DNA of 23,490 nucleotides from an uncultured Thalassolituus sp. (GCA_913054055.1 CAJXIT010000008.1:1-23490); one strand, 5' to 3'; numbered from the stretch's first letter, positions 8,301 to 16,918 are shown. Made by a program: numbers and translations. The notes: generated from the letters alone by a model not told the origin.

Positions 8301-8334
8301 GAAAAAATGCAAAGCAGCCTAACGACTGCTTTGC
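8301..8334 (-). terminator. Factor-independent terminator after the heme/propeller gene
   Basis: On the minus strand a perfect 9-bp stem (GCAAAGCAG with CTGCTTTGC; arms 8326-8334 and 8309-8317) with an 8-base loop is followed by a run of six T (8307-8302). It starts seven bases after the stop codon of the upstream gene. It should reduce read-through into the MFS gene and argues for the downstream MFS start at 8285. Confidence 0.8.
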
Positions 8335-8340
8335 GTATTG

Positions 8341-10125
8341 TTACTGAATATGAACAGGATCAAGAACAATTAATGTTGGCTGTGCATCTTCAATATGCCA
8401 GCTTGGGAAGCTTGAGTTAGTGGTAAACACCGTGCCGTCAGGGGCAATTTCAACATCACGTGTAAAGGTTACTTTTTTCGCCATTGGGTAATGCTGCCAT
8501 TGTTTTTTCTCATAATAATACGCGTACAACGAGTCAGAAGTATTGCCGTTCACCCAAACAATTGAACGCTTCTTATCAATATTCAATGAATAAGGCGTCT
8601 CGCTGCCCAAAGGTTTCACAGGCAGATCAAAAAACTCGAATGCTTCTTTATCTTGATCAAATCGTACGATTTGAGACTCTGGGAAAGCAGCAATCCAAAT
8701 ACCACCATCAGCATCAACACGTAAACGGCGCGGGCCCTTAAACGGTGTGTCGTACATCTTTATTTCATGTGTAAGCGGATCAATGCGACCAATACTGTCT
8801 GCATGCAATCGGGCAAACCAAATACCACCATCCGGTGCAATATCAATTCCGTAAGGAAGCGGCACACCCGTAGAATCACGATCAACAGATGCCCAATTAC
8901 CAACAGGTAAACCCCAGCTCATCAATTTAAACAGAAAACCCATCATATTAATTGTGATGGTTTCTTTTAAACTTCTTGATGGCAAATCAAAGTGTTTAAA
9001 GGTTTTCGTTTTACGATCAAACATACCAATTTGATTAGACAGCGCTAGCGTAAACCAAACATTATCGTTTTCATCAACACGCAATGTATGAGGGTAATAG
9101 CCATCATCCATATGATGGTTAGTCCACTCTTTTGTTTCAGGATTAAACTCAATTATGCGTTGCTGGTAAGAAGCCGTGATAAAGATATGACCATCTTTCG
9201 CACTTTCAGCGAATGAATGAATGCCTGCAAACGTTTCATGCTTAGGAAAGTCTTTTAAACGAGATCCTAATAAGCCACCATGCTGATCCCACTCTTCTTT
9301 AGGTAGCTTATAAACAATGTACTCACCTGTTTCTGTGTCCATTTCATACATGCGATCTTGAAGGTTATCACCCACATAAACTTTTCCAGAAGAATGGTAC
9401 AGCAAGTCATGCATTTGCGAGAAACTGTCACCAATTGGCCATTCTATAAGTGATGCGTGTTTTAAATGGGCCTCCCAAGGTGTGCCTTCTGGAATCAGTT
9501 CAGGGTTAGCATTTAAACGGCCATATTTCTCGTGCAATAATTTTGGAAGCTCAACCTGTGCGTCATCCGCTAAGCGTGCACCGTAATTCACCATACGATA
9601 AATGGTTTCATCCCATGCCTCTACGCTGCGATCACGTCGCAGATACATGCTGCCCTGCTGATGACAAAAGCCACACTGCATAATGTAGTGTTTTTTAAGA
9701 TCTGTTTCTAAATCCAGTGCAGCCAACCAAGTATTGGCTGGGCGCGATGCGGCTAAGGCAACAGGATCATGTTCTTTTTCAATAACGGCTTTCCAAGTTT
9801 TATCCCCCATCATCTCAATGGTTTGATCTTTATAACCCGGCTTCCTAATGCGGTATCGCACTTTTTCATTTTTAAAGGTATCGAAATTCACAACGCCTTT
9901 ATCGCCAGTAAATTGAGAATACGTTCCACTAGAACGATTTAATACACCAACAGGAGGGTATCCGTTGTCACTGCGGTCAATCGTAAACCCTGCCACAGGG
10001 GTTTGTGAAACCATCACGTTATTTAATGCATTACCTGACTCATCCACTACATTGACTGTACCGGCTTGAGCAAAACCACCAAAGCCACAGACACTGAACA
10101 AACTCACTATTATTTGTTTTTTCAT
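8341..10125 (-). CDS. Secreted protein with heme c site and Vgb-like beta-propeller
   Basis: A 594-residue exported protein. The signal peptide covers about residues 1-21 (cleavage likely after AQA). Next comes a carboxypeptidase-regulatory-like beta domain (about 22-115). A short cytochrome c-like segment follows (about 145-205) with CGFCH at 151-155, the covalent heme site, and a downstream RMVNYGA segment whose Met178 could be an axial ligand. A C-terminal six- or seven-bladed propeller (about 225-590) resembles virginiamycin B lyase, with repeated PHTLRVDENDNVWF, PYGIDIAPDGGIWF and PRRLRVDADGGIWI units. Periplasmic electron transfer combined with substrate binding or lysis is a reasonable role; true streptogramin lyase activity is not implied. 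Its ATG overlaps the TGA of the preceding SDR gene (ATGA), so it is translationally coupled. Substrate unknown. Confidence 0.85.
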   Translation of the reverse strand: MKKQIIVSLFSVCGFGGFAQAGTVNVVDESGNALNNVMVSQTPVAGFTIDRSDNGYPPVGVLNRSSGTYSQFTGDKGVVNFDTFKNEKVRYRIRKPGYKDQTIEMMGDKTWKAVIEKEHDPVALAASRPANTWLAALDLETDLKKHYIMQCGFCHQQGSMYLRRDRSVEAWDETIYRMVNYGARLADDAQVELPKLLHEKYGRLNANPELIPEGTPWEAHLKHASLIEWPIGDSFSQMHDLLYHSSGKVYVGDNLQDRMYEMDTETGEYIVYKLPKEEWDQHGGLLGSRLKDFPKHETFAGIHSFAESAKDGHIFITASYQQRIIEFNPETKEWTNHHMDDGYYPHTLRVDENDNVWFTLALSNQIGMFDRKTKTFKHFDLPSRSLKETITINMMGFLFKLMSWGLPVGNWASVDRDSTGVPLPYGIDIAPDGGIWFARLHADSIGRIDPLTHEIKMYDTPFKGPRRLRVDADGGIWIAAFPESQIVRFDQDKEAFEFFDLPVKPLGSETPYSLNIDKKRSIVWVNGNTSDSLYAYYYEKKQWQHYPMAKKVTFTRDVEIAPDGTVFTTNSSFPSWHIEDAQPTLIVLDPVHIQ

Positions 10126-11072
10126 GATTTTATGTACTCTTTATCTGTTTCTTGTAAGAAAGACTCAAATGCGCCAGCAGTGGTTTTACCAGGCTGATGA
10201 TTAAATACTGATTTAATTTTTTTATTAGAAAGCAGTGGGCGAAATTCTATAAACTTCACCTGTTCAGGTCCATATTGTGACAAACCCAACGGATTTAGCA
10301 GCCCCAACATAAACCTTAAAAATCCAGCAGGAATCGGCAAATACATTTTATTTAAACGTTTAGCGATTTGTTTTAAAGATAACGTACCATCTCCTGCCAC
10401 GTTATAAACACCTTCAACATCCGTCACTGCGGATTCAATTAAATATTCTACTAAATCATCCACCCAAATAATGACAAATGGAGAATCATTACCGGCAATA
10501 CCACTGATGATGTTTTTACTGAACATATTAGTAATCGGATTTTCAAAATTAGGCCCCAATACGGTTCCAGGGCGTAATACCACCTGCTTAAGTTCAGGAT
10601 GCTTTTCACGATAAACGGCCATCATCTCTTCAACTTGACGTTTATGAGAAGAATAAAAATAATCATCATTACCACGAGGAGGCATGTCTTCTGTTAACCA
10701 ATCGGCATTATCTTTCCAGTACCCGTATGCGGCTCCACTGGATGTCACAACAAATTTACCAACCCCGCATTTAACCGATGTTTCTAACAAACGCTCTGTC
10801 GCCTTAACATCAATATCAAACGCATCTTGAACCGACATGCTTGCAGGCAACTGAATAATAGAAGCCAAATGAATAATCACATCCGGTTTCACGGATTCAA
10901 CCCATTCAATAAAGCGGCTATCTCGTACATCAAACTTTTCATGAGTACTATTGGCTTTACAATGCAAATCCGATAAATCAGTGGAAAACAATTCCACATC
11001 ACTACGGGCACTAAAGATTTTTACCAGCCTAGTGCCAATATCCCCTGACGCACCTGTAATTAAAATTTTCAT
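10122..11072 (-). CDS. NAD-dependent epimerase/dehydratase family protein (extended SDR)
   Basis: A cytoplasmic oxidoreductase or epimerase of the extended short-chain dehydrogenase family, 316 residues. The N-terminal Rossmann motif GASGDIG (near residues 7-13) binds NAD(P). The acidic residue after the second strand (STDLSDL) suggests NAD. The active site shows the SSGAAYG serine strand and the Y-x-x-x-K motif in YSSHKRQ. RPGTVLGP and the GVYNVAGDG segment are typical of the substrate half. I chose ATG at 11072, giving the standard MKILITGASG start; the frame is open further upstream but overlaps the BASS gene. The start overlaps the upstream TGA (ATGA), and the gene's own stop overlaps the next ATG, so it is the middle gene of a coupled trio. 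It may act on a sugar nucleotide, steroid-like or other alcohol substrate. Confidence 0.87.
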   Translation of the reverse strand: MKILITGASGDIGTRLVKIFSARSDVELFSTDLSDLHCKANSTHEKFDVRDSRFIEWVESVKPDVIIHLASIIQLPASMSVQDAFDIDVKATERLLETSVKCGVGKFVVTSSGAAYGYWKDNADWLTEDMPPRGNDDYFYSSHKRQVEEMMAVYREKHPELKQVVLRPGTVLGPNFENPITNMFSKNIISGIAGNDSPFVIIWVDDLVEYLIESAVTDVEGVYNVAGDGTLSLKQIAKRLNKMYLPIPAGFLRFMLGLLNPLGLSQYGPEQVKFIEFRPLLSNKKIKSVFNHQPGKTTAGAFESFLQETDKEYIKS

Positions 11073-11971
11073 ACAACGGCCTCTTCTTTTAATTTCATGT
11101 AACGGCGACACGCTCCTGCAAAAATAATCCCTGAAACAATGTGCCATGTGCCCCAGAAAGCACTGATTAATGCCATGCCGTATTCTGCATTAAATTGTGT
11201 GAATACAATGGCAATGGCCAGAGATGAATTTTGCATGCCCACTTCTAAAGTAATCGCTTTTTTATCTGCTGTGGGCAAGCCACCCACAGAAGCAGCAGCA
11301 AAACCGGTTCCCATGGCTAATAAGTTATGGGCCAGTACAGCTGCAAATAACAGCCAAAACTGAGCTAAAAAATGTTCATAATTTTTCGCCACAGCAATCA
11401 CAATAAACATGATTAAAGCCACCAAGCTTAAATATTTTAAAATTGAGTGCAGCTTTTTAGATAACTTTGGCGTGAAGTGTTGCATCAAAAACCCAATAGC
11501 CAGCGGAGCAGCTAACACCATTAATAAAGATTTAATAATGTCAGAGCCATCAACGTTGATATTCAGTAACAATTCGTTGGCAACTGGATTAAGTGACGCC
11601 CAAAACATGAAATTAATGGGCAACATAACCACTGCAATGGTGCTGGATATGGCAGTGATTGAAATGGATAATGCCGTGTTACCACCAGAAAGGTGAGTAA
11701 TAAAGTTAGATAATGCCCCGCCAGGGCAAGCCGCTACTAAAATCATTCCCAGCTCGATACCCGCTGGTAAATCCATCAGCAAAGTTAAGCCACAAGTAAA
11801 CGCGGGTAATAATATAAACTGCGCAGCTAAGCCAATCGCTGGTGCTTTAGGCGCTTTAAATACCTTAAGAAAATCTTTTGGGTGAATATCCAGTGCTAAC
11901 CCTAATACCATCATGGCAAGGGTTAAATTTAGGATCCACTGCTGTCCACCGTCATAGTGTATCTCAGGCAT
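11069..11971 (-). CDS. Bile acid:sodium symporter (BASS) family transporter
   Basis: A 300-residue inner-membrane protein with about nine or ten membrane segments, of the BASS family that co-transports Na+ with organic acids such as bile acids, pantoate or other carboxylates. Family hallmarks are AACPGGALSN (near residue 81), which belongs to a discontinuous crossing helix, and LEVGMQNSSLAIAI (near residue 242) in the second repeat. ATG 11971 is preceded by a GGA at short distance. It is the first gene of the operon with the SDR and heme/propeller genes and ends in an ATGA overlap. The AraC gene lies 118 bases upstream on the same strand, with repeated half-sites between them. Substrate not predictable; an amphipathic carboxylate is a guess from the family. 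Confidence 0.9.
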   Translation of the reverse strand: MPEIHYDGGQQWILNLTLAMMVLGLALDIHPKDFLKVFKAPKAPAIGLAAQFILLPAFTCGLTLLMDLPAGIELGMILVAACPGGALSNFITHLSGGNTALSISITAISSTIAVVMLPINFMFWASLNPVANELLLNINVDGSDIIKSLLMVLAAPLAIGFLMQHFTPKLSKKLHSILKYLSLVALIMFIVIAVAKNYEHFLAQFWLLFAAVLAHNLLAMGTGFAAASVGGLPTADKKAITLEVGMQNSSLAIAIVFTQFNAEYGMALISAFWGTWHIVSGIIFAGACRRYMKLKEEAVV

Positions 11972-11997
11972 AAAACGTCCAACTGCTGTTTTTTTAT

Positions 11998-12091
11998 AGT
12001 GTGAACACTCTAATCTATCCCGTCAGAAGAATCCTGACTGCTAAGGTCAACTCACTGGCGTGCAAAGTCAAAAAATGACCTTCAATGACCT
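11998..12091 (-). promoter_or_regulatory. Candidate operator region between the AraC gene and the BASS operon
   Basis: Repeated half-sites are visible. TGACCT occurs at 12076-12081 and 12086-12091 (direct repeat, 10-base period, one helical turn). The inverted form AGGTCA lies at 12044-12049 and a variant AAGTCA at 12065-12070. Additional symmetry: GTCAG (12022-12026) with CTGAC (12034-12038), and AGTGT-GA-ACACT (11998-12009). AraC-family regulators bind paired direct half-sites about one turn apart, so this fits a site for the adjacent regulator. I could not define a clear -35/-10 pair. The outermost repeat overlaps the AraC stop codon. Confidence 0.45.
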
Positions 12092-13112
12092 ATTCTGTGA
12101 GTATAGACACTCTATAGCGCCTTGGTGTGGTACCTGTCCAACGCTTAAAAGCGCGCTGAAAAGCACTTTGTTCAGAAAAGCCCAAGCGCTCACTGATATA
12201 GAGCACTGAGTTATGGGTTTGACGCAGATATGTCAGCGCCAGTTCTTTACGAATGGCATCCAATACTTGCGTATAACTGGTGCCATAATCTTGTAATTTC
12301 CGCTGAGTACTGCGCACACTCAGCTTTAAATAGTCAGCAACCTCATCAATATCCGGCACATGACTCGGCAAGGTTTTAATCACATAATCTTTAATCACCT
12401 CCATGGGAGAACTAAACGTCTGTTGGGCCAACATTGATTGCGCATGGCCAACTAACATTTTATTTAACTCGGGATCAGATTTTCTAAGAGGGGTGAGTAA
12501 TTCATTGTTATCCATGACAATGCCATTGAACTGTCCTTCAAATTCAACCCGACACTGAAAAAAGCTTTCATACTGTGAAATTGGGGCTTGTGGCTTATGG
12601 GTAAAGAAAACAGCTCGTGGCGCATAACCCTCGTTATTGGTTACGATACGGCCCATACTAACCAGCCCACTGACAATCTGCTCAGGCAAATGATGACTGC
12701 AATTATAGGCGGGCACCCATTGCAAGGTCGTAACCATCCCCTGATTGATTTGGATAGGGGCACCCATGTTGCCCGACAAAGACTGAAATTTATATTGAGC
12801 ATCCATGGCCGCCACAATATTTTGAGCCGTCATCGCAATGTACCCCAATACACCCCAGCGGTCTGCTTCAAACTGTTTTCCAAAGTTAAACCCTAAAACC
12901 TCATCTTTCAATGCTTCGCTGGCGAAACGAAATAGGTCTTCGTATCTTTCAACATCGATTAATAGGCGGCTGTCATTCAGCTGATCTTCAGACAAGCTGG
13001 CCGCTCGCAATAAAGCGGAACGCATCAACCCTGCACGCTCACAATAATTAATAAGTGACCGTACTGGCTGAACAGCAATCTTAGGATCAAAGGTAGTAAA
13101 AGGGGTTTGCAT
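12090..13112 (-). CDS. AraC-family transcriptional regulator (Arabinose_bd plus HTH_18)
   Basis: A 340-residue cytoplasmic DNA-binding regulator. The N-terminal sensor domain (about residues 15-205), starting near VRSLINYCERAGL, is of the PF12625 type found in regulators such as OruR and ArgR-like activators rather than a cupin. The C-terminal double helix-turn-helix (about 235-338) shows VADYLKLSVRSTQRKL and ISERLGFSEQSAFQRAFKRW, ending in TPRRYR. The start ATG at 13112 has AAGG very close to it, so initiation may be inefficient. The gene is upstream of, and co-directional with, the BASS operon and is the obvious candidate regulator of it. A strong terminator separates it from clpB. Effector unknown. 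Confidence 0.9.
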   Translation of the reverse strand: MQTPFTTFDPKIAVQPVRSLINYCERAGLMRSALLRAASLSEDQLNDSRLLIDVERYEDLFRFASEALKDEVLGFNFGKQFEADRWGVLGYIAMTAQNIVAAMDAQYKFQSLSGNMGAPIQINQGMVTTLQWVPAYNCSHHLPEQIVSGLVSMGRIVTNNEGYAPRAVFFTHKPQAPISQYESFFQCRVEFEGQFNGIVMDNNELLTPLRKSDPELNKMLVGHAQSMLAQQTFSSPMEVIKDYVIKTLPSHVPDIDEVADYLKLSVRSTQRKLQDYGTSYTQVLDAIRKELALTYLRQTHNSVLYISERLGFSEQSAFQRAFKRWTGTTPRRYRVSILTE

Positions 13113-13199
13113 ACCTTAATTAAAACAAAATGTCGTAGAGAGTCAATTTCTTATTCCATATCAATCCTCTATTCCTTCACCGCTAAAACCTCTAGACAC

Positions 13200-13232
13200 A
13201 AAAAAACCAACGCTTTTAAGCGTTGGTTTTTT
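13200..13232 (-). terminator. Strong factor-independent terminator downstream of clpB
   Basis: CCAACGCTT (13207-13215) pairs perfectly with AAGCGTTGG (13218-13226), and flanking A and T runs extend the pairing to about 15 bp. On the minus strand the stem is followed by seven T. It is 25 bases after the clpB stop, and T-runs on both sides could make it bidirectional. Confidence 0.9.
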
Positions 13233-13256
13233 TTATATACGTTATCAACTTGCTCT

Positions 13257-15875
13257 TTAACTGACTAACTGACCCGCTTTAAAGCAAAGCTGATCTCCTT
13301 CCACATCCGCAATGATATGGTCGCCCGCCATGAATTTCGAAGATAAAATATCTTGTGCCAGTACATTTTCAATGTAGCGCTGAATACTGCGCTTCAATGG
13401 CCTTGCACCGTAAACCGGGTCGTAGCCTGCAGTCACAATTTTATCTATAGCGGCATCAGTGAGTTCAAACGTCATCTCACGCTCTTTCAATCGATTGCGT
13501 AATTGATCAAGTTGAATATCTGCAATGCCCCTGATTTGCTCTTTCATTAATGGGTGAAACACCACAACTTCATCAATTCGGTTAATAAACTCAGGCCTAA
13601 AGTGGCCACCTACAATTTCCATCACGGCATCTTTCATGGCATCGTATTCCACATCACTTTGCTCTGATGATGAATTACTGGCCGCCATGGTTTGAATCAC
13701 ATCACTGCCCAAGTTTGATGTCATGACCAATACCGTATTTTTAAAGTCTACCGTGCGCCCCTGGCCGTCGGTTAACTGACCATCATCTAATACCTGTAAT
13801 AAGATATTGAAAACATCAGGATGCGCTTTTTCAACTTCATCCAGCAGAATCACACTATATGGCTTACGGCGAACATGCTCGGTTAAATAGCCACCTTCTT
13901 CGTACCCTACATAACCAGGAGGCGCACCAATCAATCTTGCAACGCTGTGCTTCTCCATAAACTCAGACATATCAACACGAATCATGGCATCACTTGAATC
14001 AAACATAAAATTGGCAAGCGCTTTACATAATTCTGTTTTTCCCACACCCGTTGGCCCTAAAAATAGGAAACTACCATTGGGGCGACGAGGGTCAGATAGA
14101 CCAGCACGACTTCTTCTTACCGCATTGGATACGGCAACAATGGCATCTTCCTGCCCCACCACATTTTTATGCAGCTCGGACTCCATACGCAAAAGTTTAT
14201 CGCGCTCCCCTTCTAACATTTTTGAAACCGGCACACCGGTCCACTTAGAAACCACCTCTGCGATTTCTTCATCCGTTACTTTATTTCGCAGCAATTTAAA
14301 TTCATTACTGCCCTTGGCGGCTTCTTCTGCAGCTGCAATTTGTTTCTCTTATTCCGGGATGTGCCCATACTGAAGTTCTGACATTAATTGCAGATCACCG
14401 GCTCGGCGAGCTTGCTCCATTTCAACCTTAACGACCTCAAGCTGTTCTTTTGCTTGAGTATTGCCTTCTAAAATTAGTTTCTCACCTTTCCACACATCTT
14501 CAAGGTCTACGTACTCATGCCCCAATTTATTAATTTCATGATTAATTTCTTTTAAGCGTTTTTTGCTGCCAGCATCGTTTTCTTTATTTAAAGCTTCACG
14601 CTCAATTTTTAATTGAATCAATCGACGCTCTAAGCGATCCATTTCTTCGGGCTTACTGTCAATCTCCATTCGAATAATCGATCCAGCTTCATCAATCAAA
14701 TCAATGGCTTTATCTGGCAACTGGCGATCCGAAATATATCGGTTTGACAATTTGGCAGCAGCCACAATGGCGCCGTCCATGATCTGAACACCATGATGCA
14801 CTTCGTACCGTTCTTTTAAACCACGTAAAATTGCAATGGTATCCTCTTCGGTAGGTTCATCCACCACCACCTTTTGAAAGCGACGCTCAAGCGCTGCATC
14901 TTTTTCAATGTACTCTCGGTATTCATCTAATGTGGTGGCCCCCACACAATGTAACTCACCTCGACTTAATGCCGGCTTTAACATATTGCCCGCATCCATG
15001 GCGCCATCGGTTTTACCAGCGCCCACCATGGTATGTATTTCATCAATAAACAAAATGATATTGCCTTCTTGTTTACTCACTTCTTTCAATACATTTTTAA
15101 GACGCTCTTCAAAATCCCCACGAAATTTTGCACCGGCCAGTAATGCGCCCATATCTAAAGAAAGAATTTGCTTGTCACGTAATCCTTCTGGCACCTCACC
15201 ATCCACAATACGCTGAGCCAAACCTTCAATAATGGCGGTTTTACCCACACCCGGATGACCAATCAATACAGGGTTATTTTTTGTTCGGCGTTGTAAAACT
15301 TGAATGGTGCGACGAATTTCATCATCACGGCCAATCACTGGATCTAATTTACCTTCCGTTGCACGGGCTGTTAAATCCACTGTGTATTTATCTAACGCTT
15401 GACGATTGTCTTCTGCATTTGGGTCATCAACACTTTCACCTTGCTGAATTTCATCAATGGCTTTTTCAACCTTGTCTTTTGTTAAACCCATTTCTTTTAA
15501 TACTTGGCCTGCACCGCCTTTATCATCCAGTGCTGACAATAAAACAAGATCGCTTGAAATATATTGGTCGCCGCGTTTTTGTGCCAAGCGATCTGTTAAA
15601 TTTAATACTCTACCCAATTCTGGGGCCAAACTTAAATTTCCATCCGGCGAAGACACCTTAGGTAAATCCGAAACCTTTTCATTTAACTTTGTTTTAAGAG
15701 CATTTGTCTTAATCCCAAGGCTTTGCAATAAAGGACGAATGCCACCAGGGGTTTGATCAAGCAGCGCTAGTAATAAATGAATCGTATCAATCTGACTGTT
15801 ATCGCGGCCTAATGCCATAGATTGCGCTTCAGATAGAGCTTGCTGCAAACTACTGGTAAATTTTTCCATTCTCAT
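13257..15875 (-). pseudogene. clpB: ClpB disaggregase gene interrupted by an in-frame TAA
   Basis: ClpB is the cytoplasmic AAA+ hexamer that, with DnaK, rescues aggregated proteins. The frame from ATG 15875 to 13257 spans 873 codons, the expected length, but codon 509 is TAA (14349-14351). Upstream are the Clp-N domain (about 1-145), NBD1 with Walker A GHPGVGKT (Glu in E. coli is His here) and Walker B LFIDEIHT, and the coiled-coil M domain, ending at YGHIPE. The same frame resumes with EKQIAAAEEAA, then LLRNKVTDEEIAEV, NBD2 Walker A GPTGVGKT, Walker B ILLDEVEKAHP and GARPLKR. E. coli has Leu after the IPE motif, so a single TTA-to-TAA change explains the stop. No good restart is seen; a TTG lies at 14294. 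Everything else is intact, so this is a recent nonsense mutation or a sequence error. Confidence 0.9.
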
Positions 15876-15902
15876 AGACTTAATCCTCTCAACAAGTCTT
15901 CA

Positions 15903-15935
15903 TTAAACACTCAGTCTCTTATGTTCGGTGTTTAA
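15903..15935 (-). other. Leader hairpin upstream of clpB
   Basis: TTAAACAC (15903-15910) pairs with GTGTTTAA (15928-15935), an 8-bp AT-rich stem with a 17-base loop. It lies 28-60 bases before the clpB start and downstream of the heat-shock-like promoter, so it would be in the mRNA leader. A thermosensor role is speculative. Confidence 0.35.
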
Positions 15936-15966
15936 CAAACTAGGTTAATGCTTTGCTTACTTAACG

Positions 15967-15994
15967 ATATGGTGCCACTGGCAATAAATTCAAC
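15967..15994 (-). promoter_or_regulatory. Sigma-32-like heat-shock promoter for clpB
   Basis: On the minus strand GTTGAA (15994-15989), then 14 bases, then CACCATAT (15974-15967) match the E. coli sigma-32 pattern (CTTGAA, 13-15 bases, CCCCATnT) with one mismatch in each element. It is about 90 bases upstream of the clpB ATG, which is in the sigma-32 regulon in E. coli. A start site is predicted near 15960. Confidence 0.6.
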
Positions 15995-16048
15995 CTGATC
16001 TAAATCAAATTTTGATACAATACCCCATTCGAAACTTGGTCTTATGCT

Positions 16049-16918
16049 GTGAATCCAAAAACTGCCCCAAACAAACTCTTACAAGGCGCCCTTCTCATTC
16101 TATTAGGGGAGGCTTTATTGGCGGTTATGGGCGCCATTATTAAACACTTAAGTTTAGACCTTCCCACCGAAGTCATTGTGTTTTATCGCAACTTATTTGG
16201 ATTACTGCTGCTATTACCCATTGTATTCAACTCAGGATTTTCCTCCCTTAAAACCCAGAAGTTTCACCTGCATTTGTTAAGAGCTGGCGTTGGCTTAACC
16301 GCCATGTACGGATTTTTCTATGTATTGGGCAATATGCCTCTTGCTGAAGCCTTTTTGGTAAAGTTAACCACGCCGTTTTTTATGCCCATTATTGCCGCAA
16401 TTTGGCTAGGCGAGTCCATTAGACGCAAAAATGTCGCCGCCATTGCCTTGGGCTTTATTGGCGTGATTTTTATATTAAGGCCTGGCACCGATGCATTTAC
16501 CCCCATCGCTCTGATCGGTATCGGTGCCGCTTTTCTAGCAGGTTCTGCCAAGGTCACCATTCGATTAATGGGCAGCACTGAATCCAGTGTCACCATTGTT
16601 TTTTATTTTGGTGTAATCAGCAGTATTTTGGCCACTATTCCCTTACTTTGGAGCTGGCAAGTGCCTCTAGCCCACAACTGGCCTTGGATTGTACTCATGG
16701 GCTTAGCAGGCACCTTAGGGCAACTGGCATTAACCCGTGCATACCGCATTGCAAACCCAGGGCAGATTGGCCCATACGTTTATAGTTCGGTGGTGTACGG
16801 CGCCGCTTTGGGCTGGTTTATTTGGGGAGAGTCACTGCTGATCAGTACCATCATTGGCAGCGCCTTGATCATACTGGCGGGCATACTGAATCTTTCAAGG
16901 CCCAAAAAAGCTAATTAA
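16049..16918 (+). CDS. EamA-domain (DMT superfamily) transporter
   Basis: A 289-residue inner-membrane protein with ten predicted membrane segments arranged as two EamA repeats (about 12-140 and 150-283). Recognisable features are the first segment LLQGALLILLGEALLAVMG, the FYRNLFGLLLLLP segment, PLAEAFLVKLTTPFF in the first repeat, and ALTRAYRIANPGQIGPYVY in the second. Members export or import metabolites and amino acids; the substrate is unknown. It starts with GTG at 16049. The nearby ATG at 16044 is out of frame and stops at once; the ribosome-binding site is weak. It is divergent from clpB across 173 bases. The next gene follows 73 bases later, with a small ACTGGT/ACCAGT stem (16938-16954) between them. 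Confidence 0.88.
   Translation: MNPKTAPNKLLQGALLILLGEALLAVMGAIIKHLSLDLPTEVIVFYRNLFGLLLLLPIVFNSGFSSLKTQKFHLHLLRAGVGLTAMYGFFYVLGNMPLAEAFLVKLTTPFFMPIIAAIWLGESIRRKNVAAIALGFIGVIFILRPGTDAFTPIALIGIGAAFLAGSAKVTIRLMGSTESSVTIVFYFGVISSILATIPLLWSWQVPLAHNWPWIVLMGLAGTLGQLALTRAYRIANPGQIGPYVYSSVVYGAALGWFIWGESLLISTIIGSALIILAGILNLSRPKKAN

Noticed and set aside
8341..10125. Streptogramin resistance (virginiamycin B lyase) gene
   Set aside because: The propeller is related, but the heme site, extra N-terminal domain and operon context do not support an antibiotic lyase function.
11073..11147. A 25-residue N-terminal extension of the SDR protein
   Set aside because: It overlaps the BASS gene and precedes the standard MKILITGASG start that forms the ATGA overlap.
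13257..14294. A separate gene for the C-terminal half of ClpB starting at TTG 14294
   Set aside because: It is in the same frame as the N-terminal half, has no proper start or visible ribosome-binding site, and the 18 codons between it and the TAA also encode typical ClpB sequence, so it is one interrupted gene.
14340..14355. Programmed stop-codon read-through or frameshifting at the clpB TAA
   Set aside because: No slippery heptamer or read-through context was recognised and the frame does not change; point mutation or sequence error is simpler.
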